This document shows, piece by piece, positions 1 to 10,391 of a stretch of DNA of 64,000 bases. The translations under genes were made by a program, and so were the position numbers. Position 1 is the first letter of the stretch, and the number at the start of each line of letters is the position of its first letter. The notes beneath the pieces were generated by a model, which was not told where the DNA came from, made no database searches, and saw nothing but the letters and a program-made list of their open reading frames with translations. Origin of the DNA: CAHJXG01 sp964235485 (GTDB taxonomy: Bacteria; Pseudomonadota; Alphaproteobacteria; Acetobacterales; Acetobacteraceae); the NCBI GenBank assembly GCA_964235485.1, contig CAXSAZ010000001.1:1-64000 (forward strand), given 5' to 3'.

Positions 1-1
1 A

Positions 2-475
2 TCCAGCAAACCCTACGCGGGCAGGCCGTCACCTACCTGGGTTGAGCAGATACCAAAATATTATGGCCTCGAAATAGTCGATAATGAGGTACGGCTACAA
101 GCCTCAAAGAATTTTCCAATTTCCTTGCCTGAGCGCATTATAAATCATGTCAGCTCCTTCCTCTCTTACATGCTTTTCTTTGGAGCAATTCTTTTGGTTG
201 CCTTACAAGTATATTTACAAGCTAGATCAGGTGAAACACTGACGCTTATCAAATCTGAGTTGCTTGTTTTTATATGTGGAATTTTTCTTCTCGGATTTAT
301 CCACGTAACAGGAAAAGTAATAGAAAATTCCATATCTCGCTATACCTCGAAATCAGAGAATACTCTACTTATTTCAGAGCGTAGGGAGCTTACCAGGCGC
401 ATGTTGCGGCAGATCGCGTTTGTCCTTTTCTCAATCAACATAATTATCCAAACCGGTCTTGCCTTTGCGGCCTGA
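2..475 (+). CDS. Partial membrane protein of unknown function (3' part)
   Basis: The reading frame is open from the second base of the window, so this is the 3' portion of a gene that begins outside it. The TTG at 125 is not needed as a start, because the 41 codons before it read as normal protein (for example PKYYGLEIVDNEVRLQASKN). The visible part has a short soluble stretch, a membrane segment around MLFFGAILLVALQVY, a second around LLVFICGIFLLGFIHV and a third near the C-terminus (IAFVLFSINIIIQTGL). I do not recognise the family. The DNA is clearly more AT-rich than everything to its right, which suggests horizontally acquired sequence at this edge. That it is coding is fairly sure; the function is unknown. 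Confidence 0.6.
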   Translation, partial: SSKPYAGRPSPTWVEQIPKYYGLEIVDNEVRLQASKNFPISLPERIINHVSSFLSYMLFFGAILLVALQVYLQARSGETLTLIKSELLVFICGIFLLGFIHVTGKVIENSISRYTSKSENTLLISERRELTRRMLRQIAFVLFSINIIIQTGLAFAA

Positions 476-522
476 GAACGCAAGCAAGCCTACAAATTAC
501 AAACCTGCTACTCGTTCAAGGG

Positions 523-879
523 TCAATCGACGTACCTCTCCGTGCCGGCACCGTCGAGGTGTCGCACCCGCGCCCGCACCAAAACCTCCGGCTCCAGCAA
601 CCTGGCGTTCACGCCCATGCGGTTGCGCCCGGGAGCCGTGGCCGCCCAGTGCGTAACGCAGCCGCAGCTTCGACAACGGTGAAACGCGATGGACCGGTCG
701 TACCATATGTAGGTGTCCGTGGCCGCGCCGGCGGGCACCAGGCGCACCTGGCTCGGCAAGTAGTAAACCCATAGCACCCCGTAGCAGCGGCGGATCGAGC
801 AGTTGCATTCGGTGACTTCCGTTGGCGGAACGGCAACGTCCAAGCATACAGCGCCGCAGTGGCACGACGCGCGGACCAT
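523..879 (-). CDS. GFA/CENP-V family zinc protein
   Basis: This small protein of 118 residues belongs to the glutathione-dependent formaldehyde-activating (GFA/CENP-V) fold. The evidence is the ordered zinc ligands: CHCG near the N-terminus, CNCS about 20 residues later, and CRSCGC around residue 70. Most members of the family have no proven substrate, so formaldehyde activation should not be assumed. The ATG overlaps the tyrS stop by one base (TGATG on the minus strand), which points to translational coupling and decides the start over the TTG one codon upstream. It is the last gene of the minus-strand series that starts at carA. Confidence 0.85.
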   Translation of the reverse strand: MVRASCHCGAVCLDVAVPPTEVTECNCSIRRCYGVLWVYYLPSQVRLVPAGAATDTYIWYDRSIAFHRCRSCGCVTHWAATAPGRNRMGVNARLLEPEVLVRARVRHLDGAGTERYVD

Positions 880-2123
880 CAAGCAACCCGCACCAACCGA
901 TGCTGCTTCTTGCCGGCCGACAGCTTCACCGCCCCCTCCCGTAGGTCGCCCTCCGTCACCACCGCTGCCTCATCCTTGAGCACAACGTCGTTCACCCGCG
1001 CGCCCCCGCCGCGGATCAGCCGCCGCGCTTCCCCCAGGCTCAAAGCCAACCCGCTATCGGCAAACAGCCGGATCGCCGCGATCCCCACCGCAAGGTCCGC
1101 CCCGGCCACCCAATGCGTCGGCAGCGTGTCCGCGGCCACGCCCTCCTCGAACGCCCGTCGCGCCGTCTCCGCCGCTGCATCCGCCGCCTCGCGCCCGTGC
1201 AGCAGGGCGGCCGCTTCCGTCGCCAGCACCTTCTTCGCCTCGTTGATCCCCGCGCCCGGCAGCGTCTCCAATCGCGCGATCTCATCGAGCGGCACGTCGG
1301 TGAACAAGCGCAGGAACCGCCCCACGTCGCCGTCCTCCGTGTTACGCCAGAACTGCCAATAATCGTAGGGCGACAGCCGCCCGGCCGCGAGCCACACCGC
1401 GCCGCGGGCGGTCTTGCCCATTTTCGCGCCGCTGCTCGTGGTGATCAGCGGCGTGGTCAGGCCGAACACCTGCCGCCCCTCCGTCCGCCGCACCAGCTCC
1501 ACGCCCGAGACGATGTTGCCCCACTGGTCCGACCCGCCCATCTGCAGCACCACGCCGTGACGCCGGTGCAGTTCGCGGAAGTCGAAGCTTTGCAGGATCA
1601 TGTAGTTGAATTCGAGGAAGGTCAGCGGCTGCTCCCGGTCCAGCCGCAGGCGTACGCTGTCGAAGGTCAGCATCCGGTTGACGGTGAAATGCGGCCCCAC
1701 GTCGCGCAGCACCCCGATATAGCTGAGGCCATCCAGCCACTCGGCGTTGTTCAGCACCACGGCATCGGCCGGGCCGTCGCCGAAGCGCACATAGGGGGAA
1801 ATGCAGCCGCGGATGCCCGTCATGTTGGCGGCGATCTGCGCGTCGGACAGCATCTGCCGCGCCTCGTCCTTGCCCGAGGGGTCGCCGACGCGCGTGGTGC
1901 CGCCGCCCATCAGCACCACCGGGCGATGGCCGTGCCGCTGCATCAGGCGCAGCAGCATGATCTGCACGAGGCTGCCGACATGCAGGCTGTCCGCGGTGCA
2001 GTCGAAGCCGATGTAGCCCGTAGTCGGCCCGGTGCGCAGCGCCGCATCGAGCGCGGCCTCGTCCGTCGTCTGGTGGATGAAGCCGCGGGCCGCGGCCTCG
2101 ATGAGAAACGGGCTGTCTGGCAT
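879..2123 (-). CDS. tyrS: Tyrosyl-tRNA synthetase
   Basis: Charges tRNA-Tyr with tyrosine in the cytoplasm. The 414-residue protein has the class I HIGH-type motif as HVGS at about residues 48-51, the tyrosine-pocket stretch LQMGGSDQWGN near 195, and a KMSKS variant KMGKT at about 234-238. A C-terminal S4 RNA-binding domain follows (EARRLIRGGGARVNDV). The frame stays open for 35 codons further upstream, but that stretch lacks family similarity. The ATG giving MPDSPFLIEAA fits the family N-terminus and the usual length of 400-430 residues. It lies downstream of threonine ammonia-lyase and is coupled to the GFA gene at its stop. Confidence 0.97.
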   Translation of the reverse strand: MPDSPFLIEAAARGFIHQTTDEAALDAALRTGPTTGYIGFDCTADSLHVGSLVQIMLLRLMQRHGHRPVVLMGGGTTRVGDPSGKDEARQMLSDAQIAANMTGIRGCISPYVRFGDGPADAVVLNNAEWLDGLSYIGVLRDVGPHFTVNRMLTFDSVRLRLDREQPLTFLEFNYMILQSFDFRELHRRHGVVLQMGGSDQWGNIVSGVELVRRTEGRQVFGLTTPLITTSSGAKMGKTARGAVWLAAGRLSPYDYWQFWRNTEDGDVGRFLRLFTDVPLDEIARLETLPGAGINEAKKVLATEAAALLHGREAADAAAETARRAFEEGVAADTLPTHWVAGADLAVGIAAIRLFADSGLALSLGEARRLIRGGGARVNDVVLKDEAAVVTEGDLREGAVKLSAGKKQHRLVRVA

Positions 2124-2172
2124 GGCGCGGGGTCCTACCACGCGCCGCCGCCCGCCGCTACGCCCCGGCTCG

Positions 2173-3369
2173 CTACGCCCTTCGCACCACGTAGGTGCCG
2201 GCCAACGACTGCACGATGGCGTCGGCATGGGCCGGGTCGCGCGCCTCGATCATCAGCTCCAACTCCGCCGCCTGCACGCTGGGCGCGTCGAACAGGCGCT
2301 GGTGGATGACCTCGATGATGTTGCCGCCGGACCCGCCGATGCGCCCGGCGATGTCGGCAAGCACGCCGGGCCGGTCGGGGATCGCCATGGTGAGCCGCAG
2401 CAGCCGCCCGTCGCGCAGCAGGCCGCGCAGCAAGACGTTGGCGAGAATCCGTCCGTCGATGTTGCCGCCGCATACCGGGATGCCCACCCGGCGCCCGGCA
2501 AACCGCGCCGGGTGCGCCAGCAGCGCCGCGACCCCGGCGGCACCGGCGCCCTCCGCCACCTGCTTGGCACCCTCCGCCAGCAACGCGATGGCGTCCTCCA
2601 CCACCCGCTCCGGCACCACCAGCACGTCGGACACGTGGGCGCGGATCACTTCCAGGCAGTGCGCGCCGGGCGTGTGCACGGCGATGCCCTCCGCGATGGT
2701 GGCGCCGCCGGTCTGCACGGTCTCCCCGGCCAGCGTCTGGCTGACCGAGGCGTAGGCCGCGACCTCCACCCCGATCACCTCGATACCGGGGCGCAGGGCG
2801 ACGGCCGCCGCGGCGCAGCCGGAGATCATGCCGCCCCCGCCCACCGGGATCACCAGCACGTCCAAATCCGGCGCGTCCTGCAGGAACTCCAGCGCCAGCG
2901 TGCCCTGGCCGGCCATCACCGCCGGATCGTCGTAGGGGTGGACGAACACCAGGCCGTCGCGTTCCGCCAGCATGTGCGCGTGGCGCGAGGCTTCGAGCAG
3001 GTTCTCCCCGTGCAGCACGACCTCGGCGCCCCAGCCGCGGGTGCGCATCACCTTGGTGGAGGGCGTGAACACCGGCATGACGATGGTAGCGCGGATGCCG
3101 AGCAGGGAGGCATGGCGCGCCACCGCCTGGGCATGGTTGCCGGCGGACATGGCGACGACGCCGGCCCGGCGCTCGGCTTCGGTCAGCAGGGCCAAGCGGT
3201 TCGCAGCGCCCCGCTCCTTGAAGGAGCCGATGGCTTGCAAGTTCTCCAGCTTCAGCGTCACCCGCGCCCCGGTCGCGCGGCTGACCGCGTGGGACGGCAG
3301 CGCCGGGGTGCGCAGGATCTTCCCGGCGATGCGCCCGGCCGCCGCCTCGATGTCCGCCAACCCGATCAT
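2173..3369 (-). CDS. ilvA: Threonine ammonia-lyase with ACT domain
   Basis: PLP enzyme that deaminates threonine to 2-oxobutanoate and ammonia, the first step towards isoleucine or a catabolic step. The PLP lysine lies in GSFKERGAANR (about residue 51), the substrate-binding ENLQ just before it, and the glycine-rich phosphate loop is PVGGGGMISG. A C-terminal ACT-like regulatory domain (MAIPDRPGVLADIAGRIG) suggests allosteric control by an amino acid. At 398 residues it matches the short single-ACT form rather than the 500-residue two-ACT IlvA. A GTG three codons upstream is an alternative start. Biosynthetic versus catabolic role cannot be decided from sequence alone. Confidence 0.9.
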   Translation of the reverse strand: MIGLADIEAAAGRIAGKILRTPALPSHAVSRATGARVTLKLENLQAIGSFKERGAANRLALLTEAERRAGVVAMSAGNHAQAVARHASLLGIRATIVMPVFTPSTKVMRTRGWGAEVVLHGENLLEASRHAHMLAERDGLVFVHPYDDPAVMAGQGTLALEFLQDAPDLDVLVIPVGGGGMISGCAAAAVALRPGIEVIGVEVAAYASVSQTLAGETVQTGGATIAEGIAVHTPGAHCLEVIRAHVSDVLVVPERVVEDAIALLAEGAKQVAEGAGAAGVAALLAHPARFAGRRVGIPVCGGNIDGRILANVLLRGLLRDGRLLRLTMAIPDRPGVLADIAGRIGGSGGNIIEVIHQRLFDAPSVQAAELELMIEARDPAHADAIVQSLAGTYVVRRA

Positions 3370-3396
3370 GGGCGGCACCCTAGCACGAAACGATGC

Positions 3397-3870
3397 TTAA
3401 ATGTACTGAACTTCCAAGATCTCGTACGTGCGGTCCCCGCCCGGCGCCGGCACGGACACGGTGTCGCCGATCTTCTTGCCGATCAGCGCCTTGGCCAAAG
3501 GGGACGAGATGCTGAGCCGCGCCTGCTTGATGTCCGCCTCGTGCACGCCGACGATCTGGTAGGTGGCTTCCTTGTCGGTTTCCTCGTCCACCAGCTTGAC
3601 ATGCGCGCCGAACTTCACCTGGTCGCCGGACAGGCTGCTCGGGTCGATCACCTCTGCCGCTGACACGATCTCCTCCAGCTCGATCACCCGGCCCTCGATA
3701 AAGGACTGGCGTTCGCGCGCCGCGTGGTACTCCGCGTTCTCGCTCAGGTCGCCGTGGCTGCGCGCTTCGGCGATGGCGCGGATGATCGACGGGCGCTCCA
3801 CCGATTTCAGGTGGCGCAACTCTTCTTCCAGCCGGAGCAAGCCGGGCGCGGTCATGGGAAACTTCTGCAA
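3397..3870 (-). CDS. greA: Transcription elongation factor GreA
   Basis: Rescues backtracked RNA polymerase by stimulating cleavage of the transcript 3' end. The 157-residue protein has the N-terminal coiled-coil with the acidic tip GDLSENAEY that enters the polymerase secondary channel. The C-terminal FKBP-like domain (SISSPLAKALIGKKIGD) follows. The start is a TTG giving MQKFPMTAPG; this aligns with the family N-terminus (M-x-K-x-PMT), whereas the ATG five codons in would cut it short. It follows carB with a 43-base gap that contains a hairpin. Confidence 0.96.
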   Translation of the reverse strand: MQKFPMTAPGLLRLEEELRHLKSVERPSIIRAIAEARSHGDLSENAEYHAARERQSFIEGRVIELEEIVSAAEVIDPSSLSGDQVKFGAHVKLVDEETDKEATYQIVGVHEADIKQARLSISSPLAKALIGKKIGDTVSVPAPGGDRTYEILEVQYI

Positions 3871-3896
3871 AATGCGCCGTCCCGTGGTTTAAGTTC

Positions 3897-3913
3897 GAGT
3901 GGCCGCGACCACT

Positions 3914-3914
<1 letters not shown>
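3897..3914 (-). terminator. Hairpin at the carB stop codon
   Basis: An 18-base near-palindrome with arms GAGTGG and CCACTC around a six-base GC loop lies directly at the end of carB and before greA. There is no run of T after it on the minus strand, so it could be an attenuating or RNA-stabilising hairpin rather than a true intrinsic terminator. Confidence 0.35.
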
Positions 3915-7156
<3,242 letters not shown>

Positions 7157-7158
7157 GG

Positions 7159-8370
7159 CTACTCGCGGGCTGCAGTGCGACGGGGACGGGGCGGAAGATC
7201 AGGAATGGTGCGCCGCATGAACTCGTCAAACAGCGGCACGGTGAATGCCGTGTCGCCGTGGGCTGGGCTGAAGATCATCCCTTTGACAATCAGGCCCGCA
7301 CGCAGCGGCCCGGCCGTTGTGACGTTGATGCCCAGGACCTGCGCGACATCGCCGGAGCGGTGAGGGCCACCGCCCAGCTCCGCCATTGCCCGCAAATAGT
7401 CTCGCTCACGCGGGGTCAGCCGGTCCAGGCGCACCCGGAAGAAGCTTTCGTCCAACGCCCGCAAGGCAGCCGGGCTTGCCCCATCGACGTCGCCTTCCGT
7501 GATCGGGCTGCGGCTCGCGTGGTTCCACGTGTGATAGCCCCATTCCTGGAGGAAGTATGGGTAGCCCTTGGTCAGCGACACGATGCGGTCGAGGGCCGCG
7601 ACGGAGAAGGTGACAAGCTCCTGCCGCGCCGGTTCGGTCAATGCCAGCTTCGCATCGGGCGGCTCAAGCGCATTGACTGGCGGGAAGTCGAACAAGCGCT
7701 CGGCGTAGGATTTTGACCGCCCGGTCAGCCCAACCACTTGGGGCAGCCCTGCGCCGATCATCACAATGGGCAAGGAGTCCTGGGCAACCCTGTGCAGACC
7801 CATGATCAGGGCGCTCATGTCCTTTTCTGAAAGATACTGGATTTCGTCGATCAGCAACGCGATGGCAGTCCCGCGGGAAGCGGCGGCACGGCCCACGGCC
7901 ACGAGCAGGTCGGGCAGATCGGTCTCGATGTCGCCGCTATCGGCCGAACCGACCTCGCCGTCGATGTCGAGGCGCAGCTCCGCATGGCCGACCTTGACCG
8001 TCAGCGCCGACATAAAACTTTTCAGTACGCGAAGACCGCGCTTCACCTTTTCATCCAACGCGCCGAGCCGGTCCAGTTCGAGCAATGTTCGCCGAAGATG
8101 GGGAACAAGCAGGTCGGGAAGCGGTTTCTGATCGTGTGCCTCGATGGCGCAGGTGCGGTATTCAGTCTCTTCCGCCAGCCTCTTGATCCGGGACAGCAGA
8201 ACGGTCTTGCCGACCCCACGCAATCCAACAGCGATAAAGCTCTTCGAGAACCGCCCCAGCTTGGTGCGGGCCAGCGTGATCCGGGCGCGGTCAAGGATAG
8301 CGTCGCGTCCCGTCAGTTCAGGGGGCGGCGTTCCGGCACCGGGCACATAGGGATTGCGAATCGGATCCAT
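7159..8370 (-). CDS. AAA family ATP-binding protein inserted between carA and carB
   Basis: A 403-residue STAND/Orc-like P-loop ATPase. Walker A is GLRGVGKTVLL (about residues 49-59) and Walker B is ALLIDEIQYL (about 160-170). An arginine-finger-like sensor region follows (MIGAGLPQV, then KSYAERLF), and the C-terminal third (LTPRERDYLRAMAEL to the end) looks like a winged-helix DNA-binding domain. No partner effector domain is fused. It separates carA from carB, which are normally adjacent, and its TAG stop is two bases before the carB ATG. The AT-rich leader just upstream carries nested inverted repeats that could be its own operator. The family is widespread but its physiological role is not known to me. 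Confidence 0.8.
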   Translation of the reverse strand: MDPIRNPYVPGAGTPPPELTGRDAILDRARITLARTKLGRFSKSFIAVGLRGVGKTVLLSRIKRLAEETEYRTCAIEAHDQKPLPDLLVPHLRRTLLELDRLGALDEKVKRGLRVLKSFMSALTVKVGHAELRLDIDGEVGSADSGDIETDLPDLLVAVGRAAASRGTAIALLIDEIQYLSEKDMSALIMGLHRVAQDSLPIVMIGAGLPQVVGLTGRSKSYAERLFDFPPVNALEPPDAKLALTEPARQELVTFSVAALDRIVSLTKGYPYFLQEWGYHTWNHASRSPITEGDVDGASPAALRALDESFFRVRLDRLTPRERDYLRAMAELGGGPHRSGDVAQVLGINVTTAGPLRAGLIVKGMIFSPAHGDTAFTVPLFDEFMRRTIPDLPPRPRRTAARE

Positions 8371-8376
8371 ATAAAA

Positions 8377-8422
8377 GAGTTTACCTAATTATGCTTCATT
8401 AGGCATATAAACTGGTAAACTC
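8377..8422. promoter_or_regulatory. Nested palindromes upstream of the AAA ATPase gene
   Basis: Between the carA stop and the ATPase start lies a short, strikingly AT-rich segment. An outer perfect inverted repeat has arms GAGTTTACC (8377-8385) and GGTAAACTC (8414-8422). An inner one has arms CCTAAT (8384-8389) and ATTAGG (8398-8403). It ends only 7 bases before the ATPase start codon. The position suits an operator for autoregulation by the winged-helix end of the ATPase, or a remnant boundary of the inserted gene. Both are inference. Confidence 0.5.
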
Positions 8423-8425
8423 CTT

Positions 8426-9799
8426 CTAACCACCATCCATCATCGCCACGAACCGCCGGAACAAGTGCTGGCTATCTGCCGGGCCAGGGCTGGCTTCGGG
8501 GTGATACTGCACGCTGAACGCCCGGCGGTCCTCGCAGGCGATGCCCTCGTTGCTGCCGTCGAACAGGCTGACATGGGTGACGCGCACGCCCGGCGGCAGG
8601 CTGCTGTCCTCCACCGCGAAGCCGTGGTTCTGCGCGGTGATCTCGACGCGCCCGGTCGCCAAGTCTTTCACCGGCTGGTTCGCCCCGCGGTGGCCGCGGT
8701 CCAGCTTGTAGGTGCGCCCGCCCAGGGCCAAGGCGAGCAGTTGATGACCCAGGCAGATGCCGAACAGCGGCACGCCGCGGTCCAAGACGCCCTGGATCGC
8801 CGGCACGGCGTAGGCGGCGGTCGCAGCCGGGTCGCCGGGGCCGTTCGACAGGAACACACCGTCCGGGGCGTGGCGCAGGATGTCCTCGGCACTGGCCGTC
8901 GCCGGCACCACCGTGACCCGGCACCCAGCGGCGGCGAGGCTGCGCAGGATGTTGCGCTTGGCGCCGTAATCCACGGCCACGACGTGGTGCCGCGGCGGCG
9001 GCGCGTCGTGGCGGTCCGGCCAGGCCCAGGTGCCTTCCTCCCATGTGTAAGTCTGCGTGCAGCTCACCTGCTTCGCGAGGTCCAAGCCTTCCAGCCCCGG
9101 CCAGTCCCGCGCCTGCGCCTGCAGCGCCGCAACGTCGAAACGGCCGTCGGCGGGATGCGCGATCACGCCGTGCGGCGCGCCCGCGTCCCGGATGCGGATC
9201 GTCAGCGCCCGTGTGTCCACCCCGGCAATGCCGGGCACGCCGCAGGAACGCAGCCAAGCGTCAAGCCCCTGGGTCGAGCGCCAGTTGCTCGGCTCCGTCA
9301 CGTCCTGCTGCACCACCAAGCCCAGGGCGGCAATGGTGGCCGCTTCCAGATCCTCGGCGTTGCAGCCGGTGTTGCCGATGTGCGGAAAGGTGAAGGTGAT
9401 GATCTGGCCGGCATAGGACGGGTCGGTCAGGGTTTCCTGGTAGCCGCTCATGCCGGTGTTGAAGCATACCTCGCCGACGCGCGCCCCGGCTCCATGCGTA
9501 TGCGCGCCGAAGCCGCGGCCCCAGAACACCGTGCCGTCCGCCAGCACGAGGGCGGCGGTGGCGCCATGGGGCGTCTCAACCGCGGCAGGGGTGGGTTCGG
9601 GCATGGAGGCCTCCTCCGTTGGGACGCCCGACAGGGCAGAAAGCGGCAGCCCGGTCGCGGCGATCACCGCGGCCCAGTGCTTGCTCGGAACGGCGCGGGA
9701 CTGCCGCCACTTGCGGACCGCCTCCGTGCCCACGCCGGTGAGCCGGGCCGCGGCGTCGGGTCCGCCAAGCCGGTCGATGATCTCGTCGATGCTGGCCAT
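8426..9799 (-). CDS. carA: Carbamoyl-phosphate synthase small subunit with N-terminal HTH extension
   Basis: Glutamine amidotransferase subunit that feeds ammonia to CarB. The classical part starts at an internal ATG (9604; MPEPTPAAVE) and gives a normal 392-residue CarA with the nucleophile in GICLGHQLLALA and the His-Glu pair in QYHPEASPGP. The same frame continues upstream without a stop for 65 residues from an ATG at 9799. This extension (MASIDEIIDRLGGPDAAARL, then TGVGTEAVRKWRQSRAVPSK) reads as a YdaS/Cro-like helix-turn-helix. A strong ribosome site (GGAGG, a few bases before 9604) supports translation from the internal start too; the 9799 ATG has no clear one. One gene may thus make a DNA-binding CarA and a plain CarA. 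I annotate the long form, with 9604 as the alternative. Confidence 0.85.
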   Translation of the reverse strand: MASIDEIIDRLGGPDAAARLTGVGTEAVRKWRQSRAVPSKHWAAVIAATGLPLSALSGVPTEEASMPEPTPAAVETPHGATAALVLADGTVFWGRGFGAHTHGAGARVGEVCFNTGMSGYQETLTDPSYAGQIITFTFPHIGNTGCNAEDLEAATIAALGLVVQQDVTEPSNWRSTQGLDAWLRSCGVPGIAGVDTRALTIRIRDAGAPHGVIAHPADGRFDVAALQAQARDWPGLEGLDLAKQVSCTQTYTWEEGTWAWPDRHDAPPPRHHVVAVDYGAKRNILRSLAAAGCRVTVVPATASAEDILRHAPDGVFLSNGPGDPAATAAYAVPAIQGVLDRGVPLFGICLGHQLLALALGGRTYKLDRGHRGANQPVKDLATGRVEITAQNHGFAVEDSSLPPGVRVTHVSLFDGSNEGIACEDRRAFSVQYHPEASPGPADSQHLFRRFVAMMDGG

Positions 9800-9853
9800 G
9801 GCCGCACCGTATGGGAAAAAACTTACCAAAGCAACACGGGCAGAAAATGCGCC

Positions 9854-9880
9854 GGAGAATTTTTCCGAGCAAACTTCTCC
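9854..9880. promoter_or_regulatory. Inverted repeat in the carA/yqeY divergent promoter region
   Basis: Arms GGAGAATTT and AAACTTCTCC form a near-perfect inverted repeat (one internal mismatch) between the two divergent genes. AAACTT recurs about 50 bases closer to carA (within AAAAAACTTACC). A TATATAAA-like -10 element for the yqeY side sits at about 9898-9905. The repeat is a candidate binding site for the HTH domain fused to CarA, which is inference. Confidence 0.4.
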
Positions 9881-9932
9881 TTGGCAACCCAGCATTCTAT
9901 ATAAACATCGGCAACAGCACTGGACCGAAACG

Positions 9933-10391
9933 ATGGCATTGCGCGAGATGTTCAGCGAGGGGTTGAAAACGTCCATGCGGGCCGGGGACGCCGCGCGCAC
10001 CTCCACGCTGCGCATGATCCTTGCCCGGCTGAAAGACCTCGACATCGCCGCCCGGCCCAAAGGCGTGGCCGCCATCCCCGACGAGGACGTGCAGTCCATG
10101 CTGCGCGGCATGGTGAAGTCCCGGCGCGAGTCCGTCGAGTTGTATCGCCAAGGCAACCGGCCGGAGCTGGCCGCCAAGGAGGAAGCGGAGATCGCGGTAA
10201 TCGAAGGCTTCCTGCCGCAGCAGATGGGCGACGCCGACCTTGCGGCGGCGGTGGAGGCCGCGGTGGCGGAAACGGGCGCGGCCTCGCCCAAGGACATGGG
10301 CCGGGTGATGGCGGCGTTGAAGGCGGCGCACGGCGCGGCGCTGGACATGGGCCGGGCCGGGCCGCTGGTGCGAGCGCGTTTGTCCGCCTGA
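9933..10391 (+). CDS. yqeY: GatB/YqeY domain protein
   Basis: A 152-residue YqeY-family protein, homologous to the tail domain of the GatB amidotransferase subunit that grips tRNA. The exact role of free-standing YqeY is not established. Family features visible are the N-terminal LKTSMRAGDAARTSTLRMIL helix pair, the central EEAEIAVIEGFLPQQM and the C-terminal KDMGRVMAALK. Its TGA overlaps the dnaG ATG by one base (TGATG). yqeY-dnaG-rpoD is a familiar alphaproteobacterial arrangement, so it is probably cotranscribed with primase and sigma factor. Confidence 0.95.
   Translation: MALREMFSEGLKTSMRAGDAARTSTLRMILARLKDLDIAARPKGVAAIPDEDVQSMLRGMVKSRRESVELYRQGNRPELAAKEEAEIAVIEGFLPQQMGDADLAAAVEAAVAETGAASPKDMGRVMAALKAAHGAALDMGRAGPLVRARLSA

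Noticed and set aside
1..45. Fourteen-codon tail in frame 1 ending at TGA (40s)
   Set aside because: Too short to support; the overlapping frame 2 continues into a convincing protein.
125..475. TTG at 125 as the start of the left-edge membrane protein
   Set aside because: The frame is open with protein-like sequence to the window edge, so the gene more likely begins outside.
1113..2309. 398-codon open frame antisense to tyrS
   Set aside because: Shadow of tyrS with low-complexity composition.
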